Program-made: the position numbers and the translations under genes
The notes under the pieces: generated by a model
The model's input: only the letters and a program-made list of their open reading frames with translations
Told to the model about the DNA's origin: nothing
The model's database searches: none
Assembly (NCBI RefSeq): GCF_040493455.1
Contig: NZ_JANFDA010000005.1
Coordinates: forward strand, 248,001 to 312,000
Reading direction: 5' to 3'
DNA length: 64,000 nucleotides
DNA from: Microcosmobacter sp040493455
GTDB taxonomy: Bacteria > Bacteroidota > Bacteroidia > Flavobacteriales > Flavobacteriaceae
Part shown: piece by piece, positions 1 through 7,480 of the stretch
Layout: each line of letters opens with the position of its first letter
Numbering within the stretch: position 1 is the first letter of the stretch

Positions 1-962
1 ATCTGCAAGAAATCACTCAACATTGCTTTTATCTCATTAGGATTATTTCTTTTTAGAAGCTCATTATTTATTCTACTTCTTATGAGTCGCTTGTCATTAT
101 CATCAAAGTCAAACAATCCATAGTCTGTGGTATACAAATAATCTTCGTGATATATGTCCTTATTGGAGTTATAGAATGTCTTTGAATGGTTATAGTAGCT
201 TGGTGCGACAGTTTCTATATGTTTTCTGATGTCTATAATGCTATCCTTGAAAAAATAAGTCGTGAGAGAATCATTAGTTTTCCTATAGACATAATCCTCT
301 GTAGAATTACCATAGTAGTAGTTATCCTTTTCATTATTTATAATTTCAGTTCTTAAGCTATAAAACTGATAGGTGTCGCTGAGGAATTTAAAAGTAAGAC
401 TGTCATCTTTAATATAAGCTGATCTAGTTTCACAGAAGATACTATCAAAAGGTCTTGGGTGCTTTCTATTACCTATTTTGTATTGGTCAATGCCATGAGA
501 AAAGAACAAAGCGGTGTTGTTTGCTAAGGTTATCTCCTCTTGTATGGTCTCAGTTTCATAAGAAGAATCTATATAAAGTTTTATACCAAGTGTAAAGGAA
601 AAGTAGAATGATGTAGAAAAGAAGATAATTACAAAATAGATTACAAAATGCTGAAATATCTGAAGTCTAGTATTAGGGTAAAAGCTTTTAAAACTATTAT
701 TCTTAAACAAGAATATTAGCCAAACCACTAACATAATAATTGAGATCAGAATCCCAAAGTTGTACAAGCCGCTATCAAAGAATAAATCTATTGCACGTCT
801 GTTGTGTAGAGAAGCAGGATTTACCAGAGATAGTAGACCTCCAATAAAGAATAATAAATGAATGATTATACTTATAGATAGCATCCAAACTAGTCGAGTA
901 TTCCATATTGTTGGATAATGCTCTAAGAGATACTTATTGATTTTGGAAATATGTTTTTTCAA
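1..962 (-). CDS. Membrane protein paired with ABC ATPase (3' end cut by window)
   Basis: I read an open minus-strand frame from a TTG start at 962-960 to the window edge without a stop, so about 320 codons are visible and the C-terminus is missing. It starts 12 bases after the stop of the ABC ATPase gene, so the two are probably co-transcribed. The N-terminus is basic (LKKHISKINKYLLEHYP). Hydrophobic stretches follow at roughly residues 18-40, 60-80 and 100-120, then a long polar, Tyr/Asn/Asp-rich segment that probably lies outside the membrane. I do not recognise a family. By position it is the likely membrane subunit of the transporter or membrane-remodelling complex powered by the upstream ATPase. 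That role is inferred from context only. Confidence 0.7.
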   Translation of the reverse strand, partial: MKKHISKINKYLLEHYPTIWNTRLVWMLSISIIIHLLFFIGGLLSLVNPASLHNRRAIDLFFDSGLYNFGILISIIMLVVWLIFLFKNNSFKSFYPNTRLQIFQHFVIYFVIIFFSTSFYFSFTLGIKLYIDSSYETETIQEEITLANNTALFFSHGIDQYKIGNRKHPRPFDSIFCETRSAYIKDDSLTFKFLSDTYQFYSLRTEIINNEKDNYYYGNSTEDYVYRKTNDSLTTYFFKDSIIDIRKHIETVAPSYYNHSKTFYNSNKDIYHEDYLYTTDYGLFDFDDNDKRLIRSRINNELLKRNNPNEIKAMLSDFLQ

Positions 963-974
963 GAGTTTTGGGTT

Positions 975-2126
975 TTAGGATACAAAGAATCGTCTTGTAG
1001 ATTGGGAAATATTTCTGATATAGGTGACTTCGATATTGTGTTCTCCCAAGGATTTCATCACAGAAGAAAATGATGTTGATGCATCAAAGTAAGCTATATA
1101 AATACCACCATTATAGATCAGCTTATCTAGCTGTAAATGATGAAGGGATTGCTCTAAAGGTTCTCGCTCTACAGTACTATCTATTTCTATGATAAGCTTA
1201 GCATCAGTATCTTTCTTGTCTTCAATCTCATCATTCTGTTTGCCATTCTCTAAGTAAATTACTTTATCCGAAACCTTCTCAACCTCATACAACTGTTGCG
1301 AACTAAGGATTAATGCTATTGGATTGTTAATGGAATTGCATATAGATTTGAGATCTTCCAAAATTAGCTGCTGTGCTAAAACATCTAAGTTGGCTAATGG
1401 TTCATCCAGCAGAAGCACCTCAGGCTTTCGTAGCAAGGTTCTTGCTAGCTCAAAACGCATTTTATATCCAGAAGACAGTTCGCTCCATTTTAGGTGCTTA
1501 TAATTCCAAAGCCCCATTCTGGCTATCATCATGAGTACTCTAGTCTCGTTTTCTTTTGGATTAACACCATAACTAGACAACACAAATTTTAAGTTGTCCT
1601 TTAGGCTTCCATACCATTTTTTTGTGCGTTGTGGAATATAAACTAGTTTGGTTCTAAGATCATAAGTGGAATTGGGTGTTTCTTCAAAATTGTAAACGAT
1701 GTCACCAGAATCATGACTAATTTCCTTTGCCAATATCCTAAGGAGTGTGGTTTTACCATTACCATTTTCTCCAACCAATCCGTAAACATCACCTTTTTTT
1801 ATTTCCAGTGAAATTGGACCCAAGCTAAACTTGTTTGTACCATAAGACTTATTGATGACATCAACTTTAATGGTCGATTCATCAGTTTTATATGGTTTTA
1901 TGTCTTTTTTTGAAACCTTCTCTAGAATAGATTTAGACCTTTGAATGATTTCTTCTGTTTCTTCAGGAAACTTTTCCTTCCAATCAGTAAGTTCTATGGC
2001 ATCTTCATAAAGACTAAGATCTTGAGTGTCTATAATGCAGTCCAATAACTTTCTATATCCTAGAGAAATATCATTGTTATCAAAAAACTTCAAAATCTCA
2101 TTAATTCTACTTTGTAATTCAGTCAT
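975..2126 (-). CDS. ABC transporter ATP-binding protein with extra N- and C-terminal regions
   Basis: A 383-residue ATPase expected to energise a membrane partner, probably the truncated gene just downstream. Residues 1-85 are an acidic helical extension outside the usual fold. The ABC domain spans about 86-300: Walker A GENGNGKT at 119-126, Q-loop Gln near 166, signature LSSG at 217-220 and Walker B VLLLDEP at 237-243. The switch histidine expected after Walker B (normally SSH) is read as SSQQ near residue 277, so the catalytic His appears replaced by Gln. Residues 300-383 form an extra C-terminal domain of unknown fold. Substrate and direction of transport cannot be told. The ABC assignment is secure; the rest is inference. 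Confidence 0.88.
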   Translation of the reverse strand: MTELQSRINEILKFFDNNDISLGYRKLLDCIIDTQDLSLYEDAIELTDWKEKFPEETEEIIQRSKSILEKVSKKDIKPYKTDESTIKVDVINKSYGTNKFSLGPISLEIKKGDVYGLVGENGNGKTTLLRILAKEISHDSGDIVYNFEETPNSTYDLRTKLVYIPQRTKKWYGSLKDNLKFVLSSYGVNPKENETRVLMMIARMGLWNYKHLKWSELSSGYKMRFELARTLLRKPEVLLLDEPLANLDVLAQQLILEDLKSICNSINNPIALILSSQQLYEVEKVSDKVIYLENGKQNDEIEDKKDTDAKLIIEIDSTVEREPLEQSLHHLQLDKLIYNGGIYIAYFDASTSFSSVMKSLGEHNIEVTYIRNISQSTRRFFVS

Positions 2127-2188
2127 AAGCAGTAAGTTCCTATTTATATTTATAAGGCATTAGGTTTTATAACGTAGAAACAAATATG

Positions 2189-2196
2189 TAAATTTG
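2189..2196 (+). promoter_or_regulatory. -7 promoter element of mtaB
   Basis: TAAATTTG fits the Bacteroidota -7 consensus TAnnTTTG and lies 22 bases before the mtaB ATG. No clear TTG is seen at the -33 position. Confidence 0.55.
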
Positions 2197-2218
2197 CACG
2201 CTTGGTAAAAATACAAGA

Positions 2219-3556
2219 ATGAACGCTAGAAAAAAAGTAGCATTTTATACACTAGGGTGTAAACTCAATTTCTCTGAAACCTCTACGATTGCAAGAAGTT
2301 TTACAGACGAAGGGTTTGATCGTGTGGATTTTAAAGAAATGGCAGATATCTATGTGATCAACACATGTTCTGTTACTGAAAATGCAGATAAGCGTTTTAA
2401 GTCGATTGTAAAGCAAGCACAAAAGGCTAATCCTGAAGCTTTTGTAGCAGCCGTTGGATGCTATGCGCAATTAAAACCACAAGAGTTGGCAGATGTCAAT
2501 GGTGTGGATTTGGTTCTCGGTGCTACAGAGAAATTTAAGATTACAGATTATATCAATGACTTGTCCAAAAATGACTTTGGGGAAGTACATTCCTGTGAGA
2601 TAGAAGATGCTGATTTTTATGTTGGTAGTTATTCTATTGGCGACAGAACACGTGCTTTTTTAAAAGTACAAGATGGATGCGATTACAAATGCACCTATTG
2701 TACTATTCCTTTAGCCAGAGGAATTTCCCGAAGTGATACATTGGACAATGTTCTAAAAAATGCTGCTGAGATTTCTGCCAAAGACATTAAAGAAATTGTG
2801 CTTACTGGTGTTAATATAGGAGATTACGGAAAAGGAGAGTTTGGAAATAAAAAGCATGAGCATACATTCTTTGAGTTAGTACAAGCATTGGATGAGGTTG
2901 AAGGTATTGAGCGTCTTCGTATTTCTTCTATTGAGCCCAATCTTCTTAAGAATGAAACTATAGATTTTGTAGCACAGAGTAGAACTTTTGTGCCGCATTT
3001 CCATATTCCATTACAGAGTGGAAGTAACGACTTACTGAAGTTAATGAGACGTCGTTACATGCGAGAATTATATGTCGATAGAGTAGCGCGTATTAAATCT
3101 GTGATGCCACATGCTTGTATTGGAGTTGATGTCATTGTTGGGTTCCCTGGTGAGACCGAAGAACGTTTTTTAGAAACCTATAATTTCTTAAGTGAATTAG
3201 ATATTTCTTACTTACACGTGTTTACCTATTCTGAAAGAGAGAACACATTAGCTGCCGAAATGGATGGTGTTGTGCCAAAGAATGTACGAGCAAAGCGTAG
3301 TAAAATGCTAAGAGGACTTTCTGCTAAAAAAAGAAGAGCATTTTACGAAAGCCAAATAGGTACTAAACGTACTGTATTATTTGAAGGCGAAAACAAGGAA
3401 GGTTATATTCATGGGTTTACAGAAAACTACGTTAAAGTTAAAGCACCTTGGAATCCTGAGTTGGTTAATACACTTCACGATGTAGAGCTTACTAAAATTG
3501 ATGATGATGGTTTGGTAAGATTCGATTTCGTGACTTCACTAGTATCTCATAACTAA
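2219..3556 (+). CDS. mtaB: tRNA t6A37 methylthiotransferase MtaB
   Basis: A radical-SAM methylthiotransferase that converts t6A at position 37 of ANN-decoding tRNAs to ms2t6A. Its 445 residues match the family length. The N-terminal methylthiotransferase domain has its three cluster-binding cysteines at C14 (TLGCK), C50 (NTCSV) and C81 (VGCYA). The radical-SAM CxxxCxxC motif is C154, C158 and C161 (GCDYKCTYC). A C-terminal TRAM-like segment follows at about residues 375-440. The start follows a good -7 element by 22 bases. It is divergent from the ABC ATPase gene and appears monocistronic. The closest alternative, MiaB, usually lacks the TLGCK-type start and differs in overall length. Acts in the cytoplasm. 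Confidence 0.92.
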   Translation: MNARKKVAFYTLGCKLNFSETSTIARSFTDEGFDRVDFKEMADIYVINTCSVTENADKRFKSIVKQAQKANPEAFVAAVGCYAQLKPQELADVNGVDLVLGATEKFKITDYINDLSKNDFGEVHSCEIEDADFYVGSYSIGDRTRAFLKVQDGCDYKCTYCTIPLARGISRSDTLDNVLKNAAEISAKDIKEIVLTGVNIGDYGKGEFGNKKHEHTFFELVQALDEVEGIERLRISSIEPNLLKNETIDFVAQSRTFVPHFHIPLQSGSNDLLKLMRRRYMRELYVDRVARIKSVMPHACIGVDVIVGFPGETEERFLETYNFLSELDISYLHVFTYSERENTLAAEMDGVVPKNVRAKRSKMLRGLSAKKRRAFYESQIGTKRTVLFEGENKEGYIHGFTENYVKVKAPWNPELVNTLHDVELTKIDDDGLVRFDFVTSLVSHN

Positions 3557-3622
3557 GGTGTGCATTTCATCGAGTATTTTAAAGTCTTAACCGTTTATTT
3601 TTAGCGAATTAGGGATTGTTCC

Positions 3623-3637
3623 TACGTTTGGCAAACG
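3623..3637 (+). promoter_or_regulatory. -7 element overlapped by a 13-base palindrome
   Basis: TACGTTTG (3623-3630) matches TAnnTTTG and lies 22 bases before the lipoprotein ATG at 3653. The perfect inverted repeat CGTTTG-G-CAAACG (3625-3637) covers most of it and the likely transcription start, as an operator would. No TTG is seen at -33. Confidence 0.45.
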
Positions 3638-3652
3638 ATTCAAACGCCTCAA

Positions 3653-4135
3653 ATGAAAAACGTAACAATCCTTCTATTATCAGCATTCGCTGTACTATCA
3701 TTTTCTAGTTGTTCTTCGGAAGACAATGATGACAGTTCAATCATAGGTACATGGGAAATTTCAGCATTGCGTGTTGGAGTAGAAGCTGATATCAATGGTG
3801 ACGATATATTCAATTTGAATCTATTGAATGAAATCGATTGTAACTACAATGAGGTTCTAACCTTCGATACTGAAGGCCTTATGACTACAATGACTGACTA
3901 CAATCCAAAACTAGATATTCGTTTGAATGATTCGGATGATTATATGTTTGCTGTAGAATGTGGTGAAGGCATAATAGGTTCGGCTGGAGCATATACTTCT
4001 GAAGATTTACAGAATTATATTCTGAATGGTGATACACTTACCATAATTCTTGAAAATGAAGTCGATGTTTATAATGAAGATTTTACAGAAGTGATTGGCA
4101 CTTTAACATTGACCAAAGTATATACAAGACAATAA
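3653..4135 (+). CDS. Small lipoprotein, lipocalin-like
   Basis: A 160-residue exported lipoprotein. It has a basic N-terminus, a hydrophobic stretch and a lipobox-like end (SFSSC, Cys near residue 20), then an acidic SSEDNDDSS linker typical of surface lipoproteins in this group. The mature part begins IIGTWEISAL, the start seen in small lipocalin-like or META-like Bacteroidota lipoproteins, and is mostly alternating beta-type sequence. It ends in a KVYTRQ strand. No catalytic motif is visible. It sits alone between mtaB and a bidirectional terminator with its own promoter. Fold assignment is tentative; lipoprotein status is well supported. Confidence 0.75.
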   Translation: MKNVTILLLSAFAVLSFSSCSSEDNDDSSIIGTWEISALRVGVEADINGDDIFNLNLLNEIDCNYNEVLTFDTEGLMTTMTDYNPKLDIRLNDSDDYMFAVECGEGIIGSAGAYTSEDLQNYILNGDTLTIILENEVDVYNEDFTEVIGTLTLTKVYTRQ

Positions 4136-4154
4136 GATTATTGTTTCCAATAAA

Positions 4155-4182
4155 AAAAGCCTCAACATTTGTTGAGGCTTTT
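4155..4182. terminator. Bidirectional rho-independent terminator
   Basis: Perfect 12-base arms AAAAGCCTCAAC and GTTGAGGCTTTT around an ATTT loop. It lies between the convergent lipoprotein gene and the GNAT-like gene and can serve both strands. Confidence 0.9.
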
Positions 4183-4200
4183 ATGTTTTAATGTGTTTTG

Positions 4201-4497
4201 TTATATCCTAACACCTACAGGTAACATACGTTTATAAGCTCTATGGCGTCTCACAAACTTAGCTATTTGTGGACTAGTAGGAACTACACTGATGTTACGT
4301 TCTTTGATACTGTCGAATACCATCTTTAGGAATTCTTCTTCAAAGTCATCTTTGTTAATAGGCTCAGGAATTTCAAGTTTAGTTAAAAAGATTTTACGCT
4401 CTTGTAATGAATACTCAATCTTAGCAAGTTGATCATCTACTTTTAGTTCGAATTGGCGCAAAAAATCGTTGTCTATTAATTCAGCAGCTTCAATCAT
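4201..4497 (-). CDS. Small GNAT-like acetyltransferase-related protein
   Basis: A 98-residue protein that I match from memory to the short GCN5-related family (YidJ/YjdJ type, often called Acetyltransf_CG). The visible pattern is a strand pair (AKIEYSLQERKIFLTKLEIP), an acidic helix (KDDFEEEFLKMVFDSIKER) and a final PTSPQIAKFVRRHRAYK...LPVGVRI block like the C-terminal half of those proteins. At under 100 residues it is far shorter than a full GNAT, as usual for this family. The substrate is unknown. It is divergent from the hydrolase gene at 4615, with overlapping promoter elements between them. The identification is moderate. Confidence 0.6.
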   Translation of the reverse strand: MIEAAELIDNDFLRQFELKVDDQLAKIEYSLQERKIFLTKLEIPEPINKDDFEEEFLKMVFDSIKERNISVVPTSPQIAKFVRRHRAYKRMLPVGVRI

Positions 4498-4549
4498 ATA
4501 AATTAGTTTTTATCCAACGGTTGGTTAGGAAAGAATCTATAATATTCCA

Positions 4550-4570
4550 TAGATTTGCGCTGCAAAGGTA
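4550..4570. promoter_or_regulatory. Divergent pair of -7 elements
   Basis: Plus strand TAGATTTG at 4550-4557 faces the hydrolase gene. Minus strand TACCTTTG (plus complement at 4563-4570) faces the GNAT-like gene. Both fit TAnnTTTG, and only 5 bases separate them, so polymerases at the two promoters would compete. Confidence 0.45.
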
Positions 4571-4614
4571 CAAAAAATATTGCAGACTTTAAAGTTTTTA
4601 GGCGCTAACGACTT

Positions 4615-5277
4615 ATGAATCAAGAAATCATACCCCTTTACTTAATGCCTGGCATGGCTGCCAACCCAAGTATTTTTGAGCACATCCAATTGCCAGAAGA
4701 CCAGTACGAAATTCACTGGTTAGAATGGTTTATTCCTGAGCCTAATGAAGCTTTAGAATCCTATGCTATTCGTATGAATTCTAAGATTTTGCACGATAAT
4801 GCTGTATTGCTTGGCGTGTCTTTTGGAGGGATCCTGGTGCAAGAAATGAGTAAGCATAAAACCTTTAGAAAAGTAATCGTAGTCTCTAGTGTAAAATCCC
4901 AATACGAGTTGCCCAAACGTATGAAATTAGTTAAAATCACTAAGGCTTATAAAATTTTACCGACTCACTTGGTAAAGAATGTAGATTACCTTGCAAAATA
5001 CGCCTTTGGAGAGACCATCAATAAGCGTGTCGAACTCTACAAAAAGTACTTATCGGTAACCGATAAACGCTATTTGGATTGGGCTATAAAAGAAGTCGTC
5101 TGCTGGGAACAAGAATCGCCTATAGAAGGCGTTATCTATATTCATGGTGATAAAGACATTGTATTTCCACATTCGTGTACAGAGGGCACGATTGTTGTGA
5201 AGGGAGGTACACACATCATGATTATAAACAAATACAAATGGTTCAATGAAAATTTACCAAAGCTTATTTTGGGCTAA
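4615..5277 (+). CDS. Alpha/beta hydrolase
   Basis: A 220-residue cytoplasmic hydrolase of the alpha/beta fold. The oxyanion-side start YLMPGMAAN is near residues 9-17. The nucleophile elbow GVSFGG places Ser at 69. The acid lies in HGDKDIVFP (Asp179 or Asp181) and the His in GGTHIMI (His200), giving a complete triad. No signal peptide is seen. The substrate cannot be read from the sequence. It lies 48 bases upstream of the transglycosylase gene and may share a transcript with it. Similar proteins are annotated only as hydrolases. Confidence 0.8.
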   Translation: MNQEIIPLYLMPGMAANPSIFEHIQLPEDQYEIHWLEWFIPEPNEALESYAIRMNSKILHDNAVLLGVSFGGILVQEMSKHKTFRKVIVVSSVKSQYELPKRMKLVKITKAYKILPTHLVKNVDYLAKYAFGETINKRVELYKKYLSVTDKRYLDWAIKEVVCWEQESPIEGVIYIHGDKDIVFPHSCTEGTIVVKGGTHIMIINKYKWFNENLPKLILG

Positions 5278-5325
5278 GCTTGAACCATGAACAATATTTT
5301 TTTACATTTATAAAAAATACTACTT

Positions 5326-6258
5326 ATGAACTTCATTAAGAATACTTTAGCAGTAATAGGTTTGGTTTGTGTTTCAGCATTTTTCATTTATGCTACGCAA
5401 AAAGCACCATCAGATCAAGGCATTGGAAATGATAAGCCAATGGTCAACGATTATAATGTCTATGCGCTTACAGTGCCAGACCATTTAGACTTTGCTGGTG
5501 AAGAAATGCCGTTAGAGAATCCAGACATTTTGGAGCGTATGGATCGTGAGCTTTTGGTGAATACCTATTGGCAGTCCAATGGTCTATTGATGTTCAAGCG
5601 TTCTGAGAAGTATTTCCCAGTAATTGAACCTATTTTAAAGAAACATGGAGTTCCTGATGATTTTAAGTATTTAGCAGTTATAGAAAGTGGATTAACTAAT
5701 GCTGTATCTCCTGCAGGAGCCAGAGGTGTTTGGCAAATCATGAAAACTACTGGTCGCGAAAACGGATTAGAAATCAACAATAATGTTGATGAACGTTATA
5801 ATTTAGAAATGGCCACAGAAGTAGCCTGTAAATATTTATTAAAGGCTAAAGAACGCTTTGGGTCTTGGACTTTGGCAGCTGCAGCATACAATGCAGGAAA
5901 TGCAGGTGTGGCAAAACGTTTAAAAAATCAAAACGTATCCGACTATTACGATTTACTTTTAGGTGAAGAAACTGGGCGTTATGTCTTTAGAATTGTGGCG
6001 TTAAAAGAAATTTTATCCAATCCTTCCAAGTATGGATTCAACTTTCAGGATAAACATTTATACAAGCAGATTCCAACCTATAAGGTTGAAGTCGATACAG
6101 CAGTAACAGACTTTGCGAGATTTGCTGAAGGCTTTGGAATCAACTACAAAATCTTGAAGATTCACAACCCTTGGTTGCGTGAAAAGCATCTCAATAACAA
6201 AAGCAGAAAGCTATATCAGATCGCCATTCCAAAAGAAGGCTATTACTCAAAGCCTTAA
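5326..6258 (+). CDS. Lytic transglycosylase (SLT domain)
   Basis: A peptidoglycan-cleaving enzyme of the MltD/Slt family, 310 residues. A membrane-anchor or signal segment spans about residues 5-23. The SLT domain spans about 95-230: the catalytic Glu is E120 in YLAVIESGL, followed by SPAGARGVWQIM and the AAAAYNAGNAGV block. All three SLT hallmarks are intact. The C-terminal segment (about 245-310, ending YQIAIPKEGYY) resembles a LysM-like cell-wall binding module but is not a clear match. It acts in the periplasm, probably in wall turnover. The next gene begins 17 bases downstream. Confidence 0.88.
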   Translation: MNFIKNTLAVIGLVCVSAFFIYATQKAPSDQGIGNDKPMVNDYNVYALTVPDHLDFAGEEMPLENPDILERMDRELLVNTYWQSNGLLMFKRSEKYFPVIEPILKKHGVPDDFKYLAVIESGLTNAVSPAGARGVWQIMKTTGRENGLEINNNVDERYNLEMATEVACKYLLKAKERFGSWTLAAAAYNAGNAGVAKRLKNQNVSDYYDLLLGEETGRYVFRIVALKEILSNPSKYGFNFQDKHLYKQIPTYKVEVDTAVTDFARFAEGFGINYKILKIHNPWLREKHLNNKSRKLYQIAIPKEGYYSKP

Positions 6259-6275
6259 TATGTGATTGAGGTCTA

Positions 6276-6692
6276 GTGAAAGCATGGCTTATGAAAGAAA
6301 CATCAGTAGACCTTTATAAATCCCTGGAGCCAGGTTTTGTAGTCGTTGTTACAGCTACGATAAAAGAGGATGGTAGTCTCATTATAGACGATTTTGATGG
6401 CAGCAAAGGAGCCAATGAGACGTTTGGAAGCGATGTAGAAACTTCAATAACTATTAGCACTGAAGATGTTGATAGGCTTATTACAAAACTTAACAAGAAA
6501 ACTAACTTCAGCTTAAATCCACTAAAGCTTTTAACCAAAACACCTAACGAACAGTTTGAGATAAAAGACAGACACGATTTGTTAGTGTGGATACAACAAG
6601 AATATAGCCATATAGAAGCGAAAAGCAAACTGGAAGCACTATTCAAGTCCTATGGCATTTCACCAAAACGCAACAGTTGGCCTTTTGGGTAG
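6276..6692 (+). CDS. Conserved hypothetical protein
   Basis: A 138-residue protein that I do not recognise. The frame starts with a GTG at 6276, 17 bases after the transglycosylase stop; an internal ATG (MKETSVDLYKSL) at 6291 is an equally good start. The sequence has beta-like N-terminal segments (FVVVVTATIKEDGSLIIDDFD), a Lys/Asn/Leu-rich middle and a helical C-terminus ending SPKRNSWPFG. There is no signal peptide, membrane segment or Cys. Its position suggests co-transcription with the lytic transglycosylase. No function is proposed. Confidence 0.6.
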   Translation: MKAWLMKETSVDLYKSLEPGFVVVVTATIKEDGSLIIDDFDGSKGANETFGSDVETSITISTEDVDRLITKLNKKTNFSLNPLKLLTKTPNEQFEIKDRHDLLVWIQQEYSHIEAKSKLEALFKSYGISPKRNSWPFG

Positions 6693-6718
6693 ATTTTAGA
6701 ACTGTTGGTAGGTTTATA

Positions 6719-6824
6719 TTGTCATCCTGAACTTGATTCAGGATCTAATTATAAAATGGATTCGTATTACACTTCGACTCCGCTCAGTGTCCGTGTAGAG
6801 TCGAAGTGCAATGAGCAATGACAA
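6719..6824. repeat. Composite palindromic intergenic repeat element
   Basis: About 106 bases bounded by the inverted ends TTGTCAT (6719-6725) and ATGACAA (6818-6824). Inside are hairpin 1, ATCCTGAA-CTTGA-TTCAGGAT (6724-6744), and hairpin 2, with perfect 11-base arms CACTTCGACTC (6770-6780) and GAGTCGAAGTG (6798-6808). The first 22 bases of hairpin 2 recur with two mismatches in the loop of the terminator at 44282-44331. It lies between two convergent genes and could act as a terminator or be a dispersed repeat. Confidence 0.7.
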
Positions 6825-6827
6825 AAA

Positions 6828-7427
6828 CTAGCAGTTTCGATATTTGTCATTCAAGCCAATACCTTGCTCGATCATTGGTGTAATTTTCTCTAAGCGAGAT
6901 TGTTTGGTAGCGTCTCGTTTTGCAGTATCGATATACTCGCAATACTCACGTTGCTTATAAGGAGAAAGACTTTCAAAATTAGATTTTAGAGCCGCATTAC
7001 TATTCAAAAGTGTTTGTAACAACTCAGGAACTACAGTTTCTTTTTTACTACGATCTGGCTTTATTTCCAAACCCTGCCTTTGGTTCTCAATGGCTTCCTT
7101 GACATACTTTAGAATTAATGGGTCATTGAGTTCGGAAACATCAGCAAAACGCCATTGACGCATGCCTTTGGTTTTGCCTTCTTGGGCATTGATAAGTACA
7201 TTTTCCTCATCCTTTAAAAACGATCCATTAAAAAACCACAATCCAAAATACCCTTTAAAGGCACCAATACCAGCCACATTTTTGTTATTGATGGTATAGG
7301 TTGGTATACTCCATTTTACCGTTTCATCCAACTCGGTTTTTAGCAGAATATTCCTAAGCTTAGTTAAGCCTTCAGCCCAAGTTTCATTGGTTTCAATGTA
7401 TTCTTCTACGGAGTATATTTTTTTCAT
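6828..7427 (-). CDS. YdeI/OmdA family protein (DUF1801-like)
   Basis: A 199-residue protein of the YdeI family. Residues about 1-115 form a DUF1801-like domain (ETVKWSIPTYTIN, VAGIGAFKGYFGLWFFNG, KTKGMRQWRF). The C-terminus (about 135-199) is an OmdA-type segment with SPYKQREYCEYIDTAKRDAT and the following RLEKI. OmdA relatives are described as bacteriocin-protection proteins, but a biochemical activity is not firmly known to me. It is soluble, with no signal peptide. It lies convergent to the gene at 6276, across the repeat element, and downstream of the orphan at 7481. Confidence 0.8.
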   Translation of the reverse strand: MKKIYSVEEYIETNETWAEGLTKLRNILLKTELDETVKWSIPTYTINNKNVAGIGAFKGYFGLWFFNGSFLKDEENVLINAQEGKTKGMRQWRFADVSELNDPLILKYVKEAIENQRQGLEIKPDRSKKETVVPELLQTLLNSNAALKSNFESLSPYKQREYCEYIDTAKRDATKQSRLEKITPMIEQGIGLNDKYRNC

Positions 7428-7480
7428 GGACTTAAGTAAATTTGGTAATAAGATATATTGTTTTTGTATAAACTTTTCTC

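Noticed and set aside
6719..6824. A CRISPR array
   Set aside because: Only one unit with internal symmetry is present; there are no regular spacers and no cas genes.
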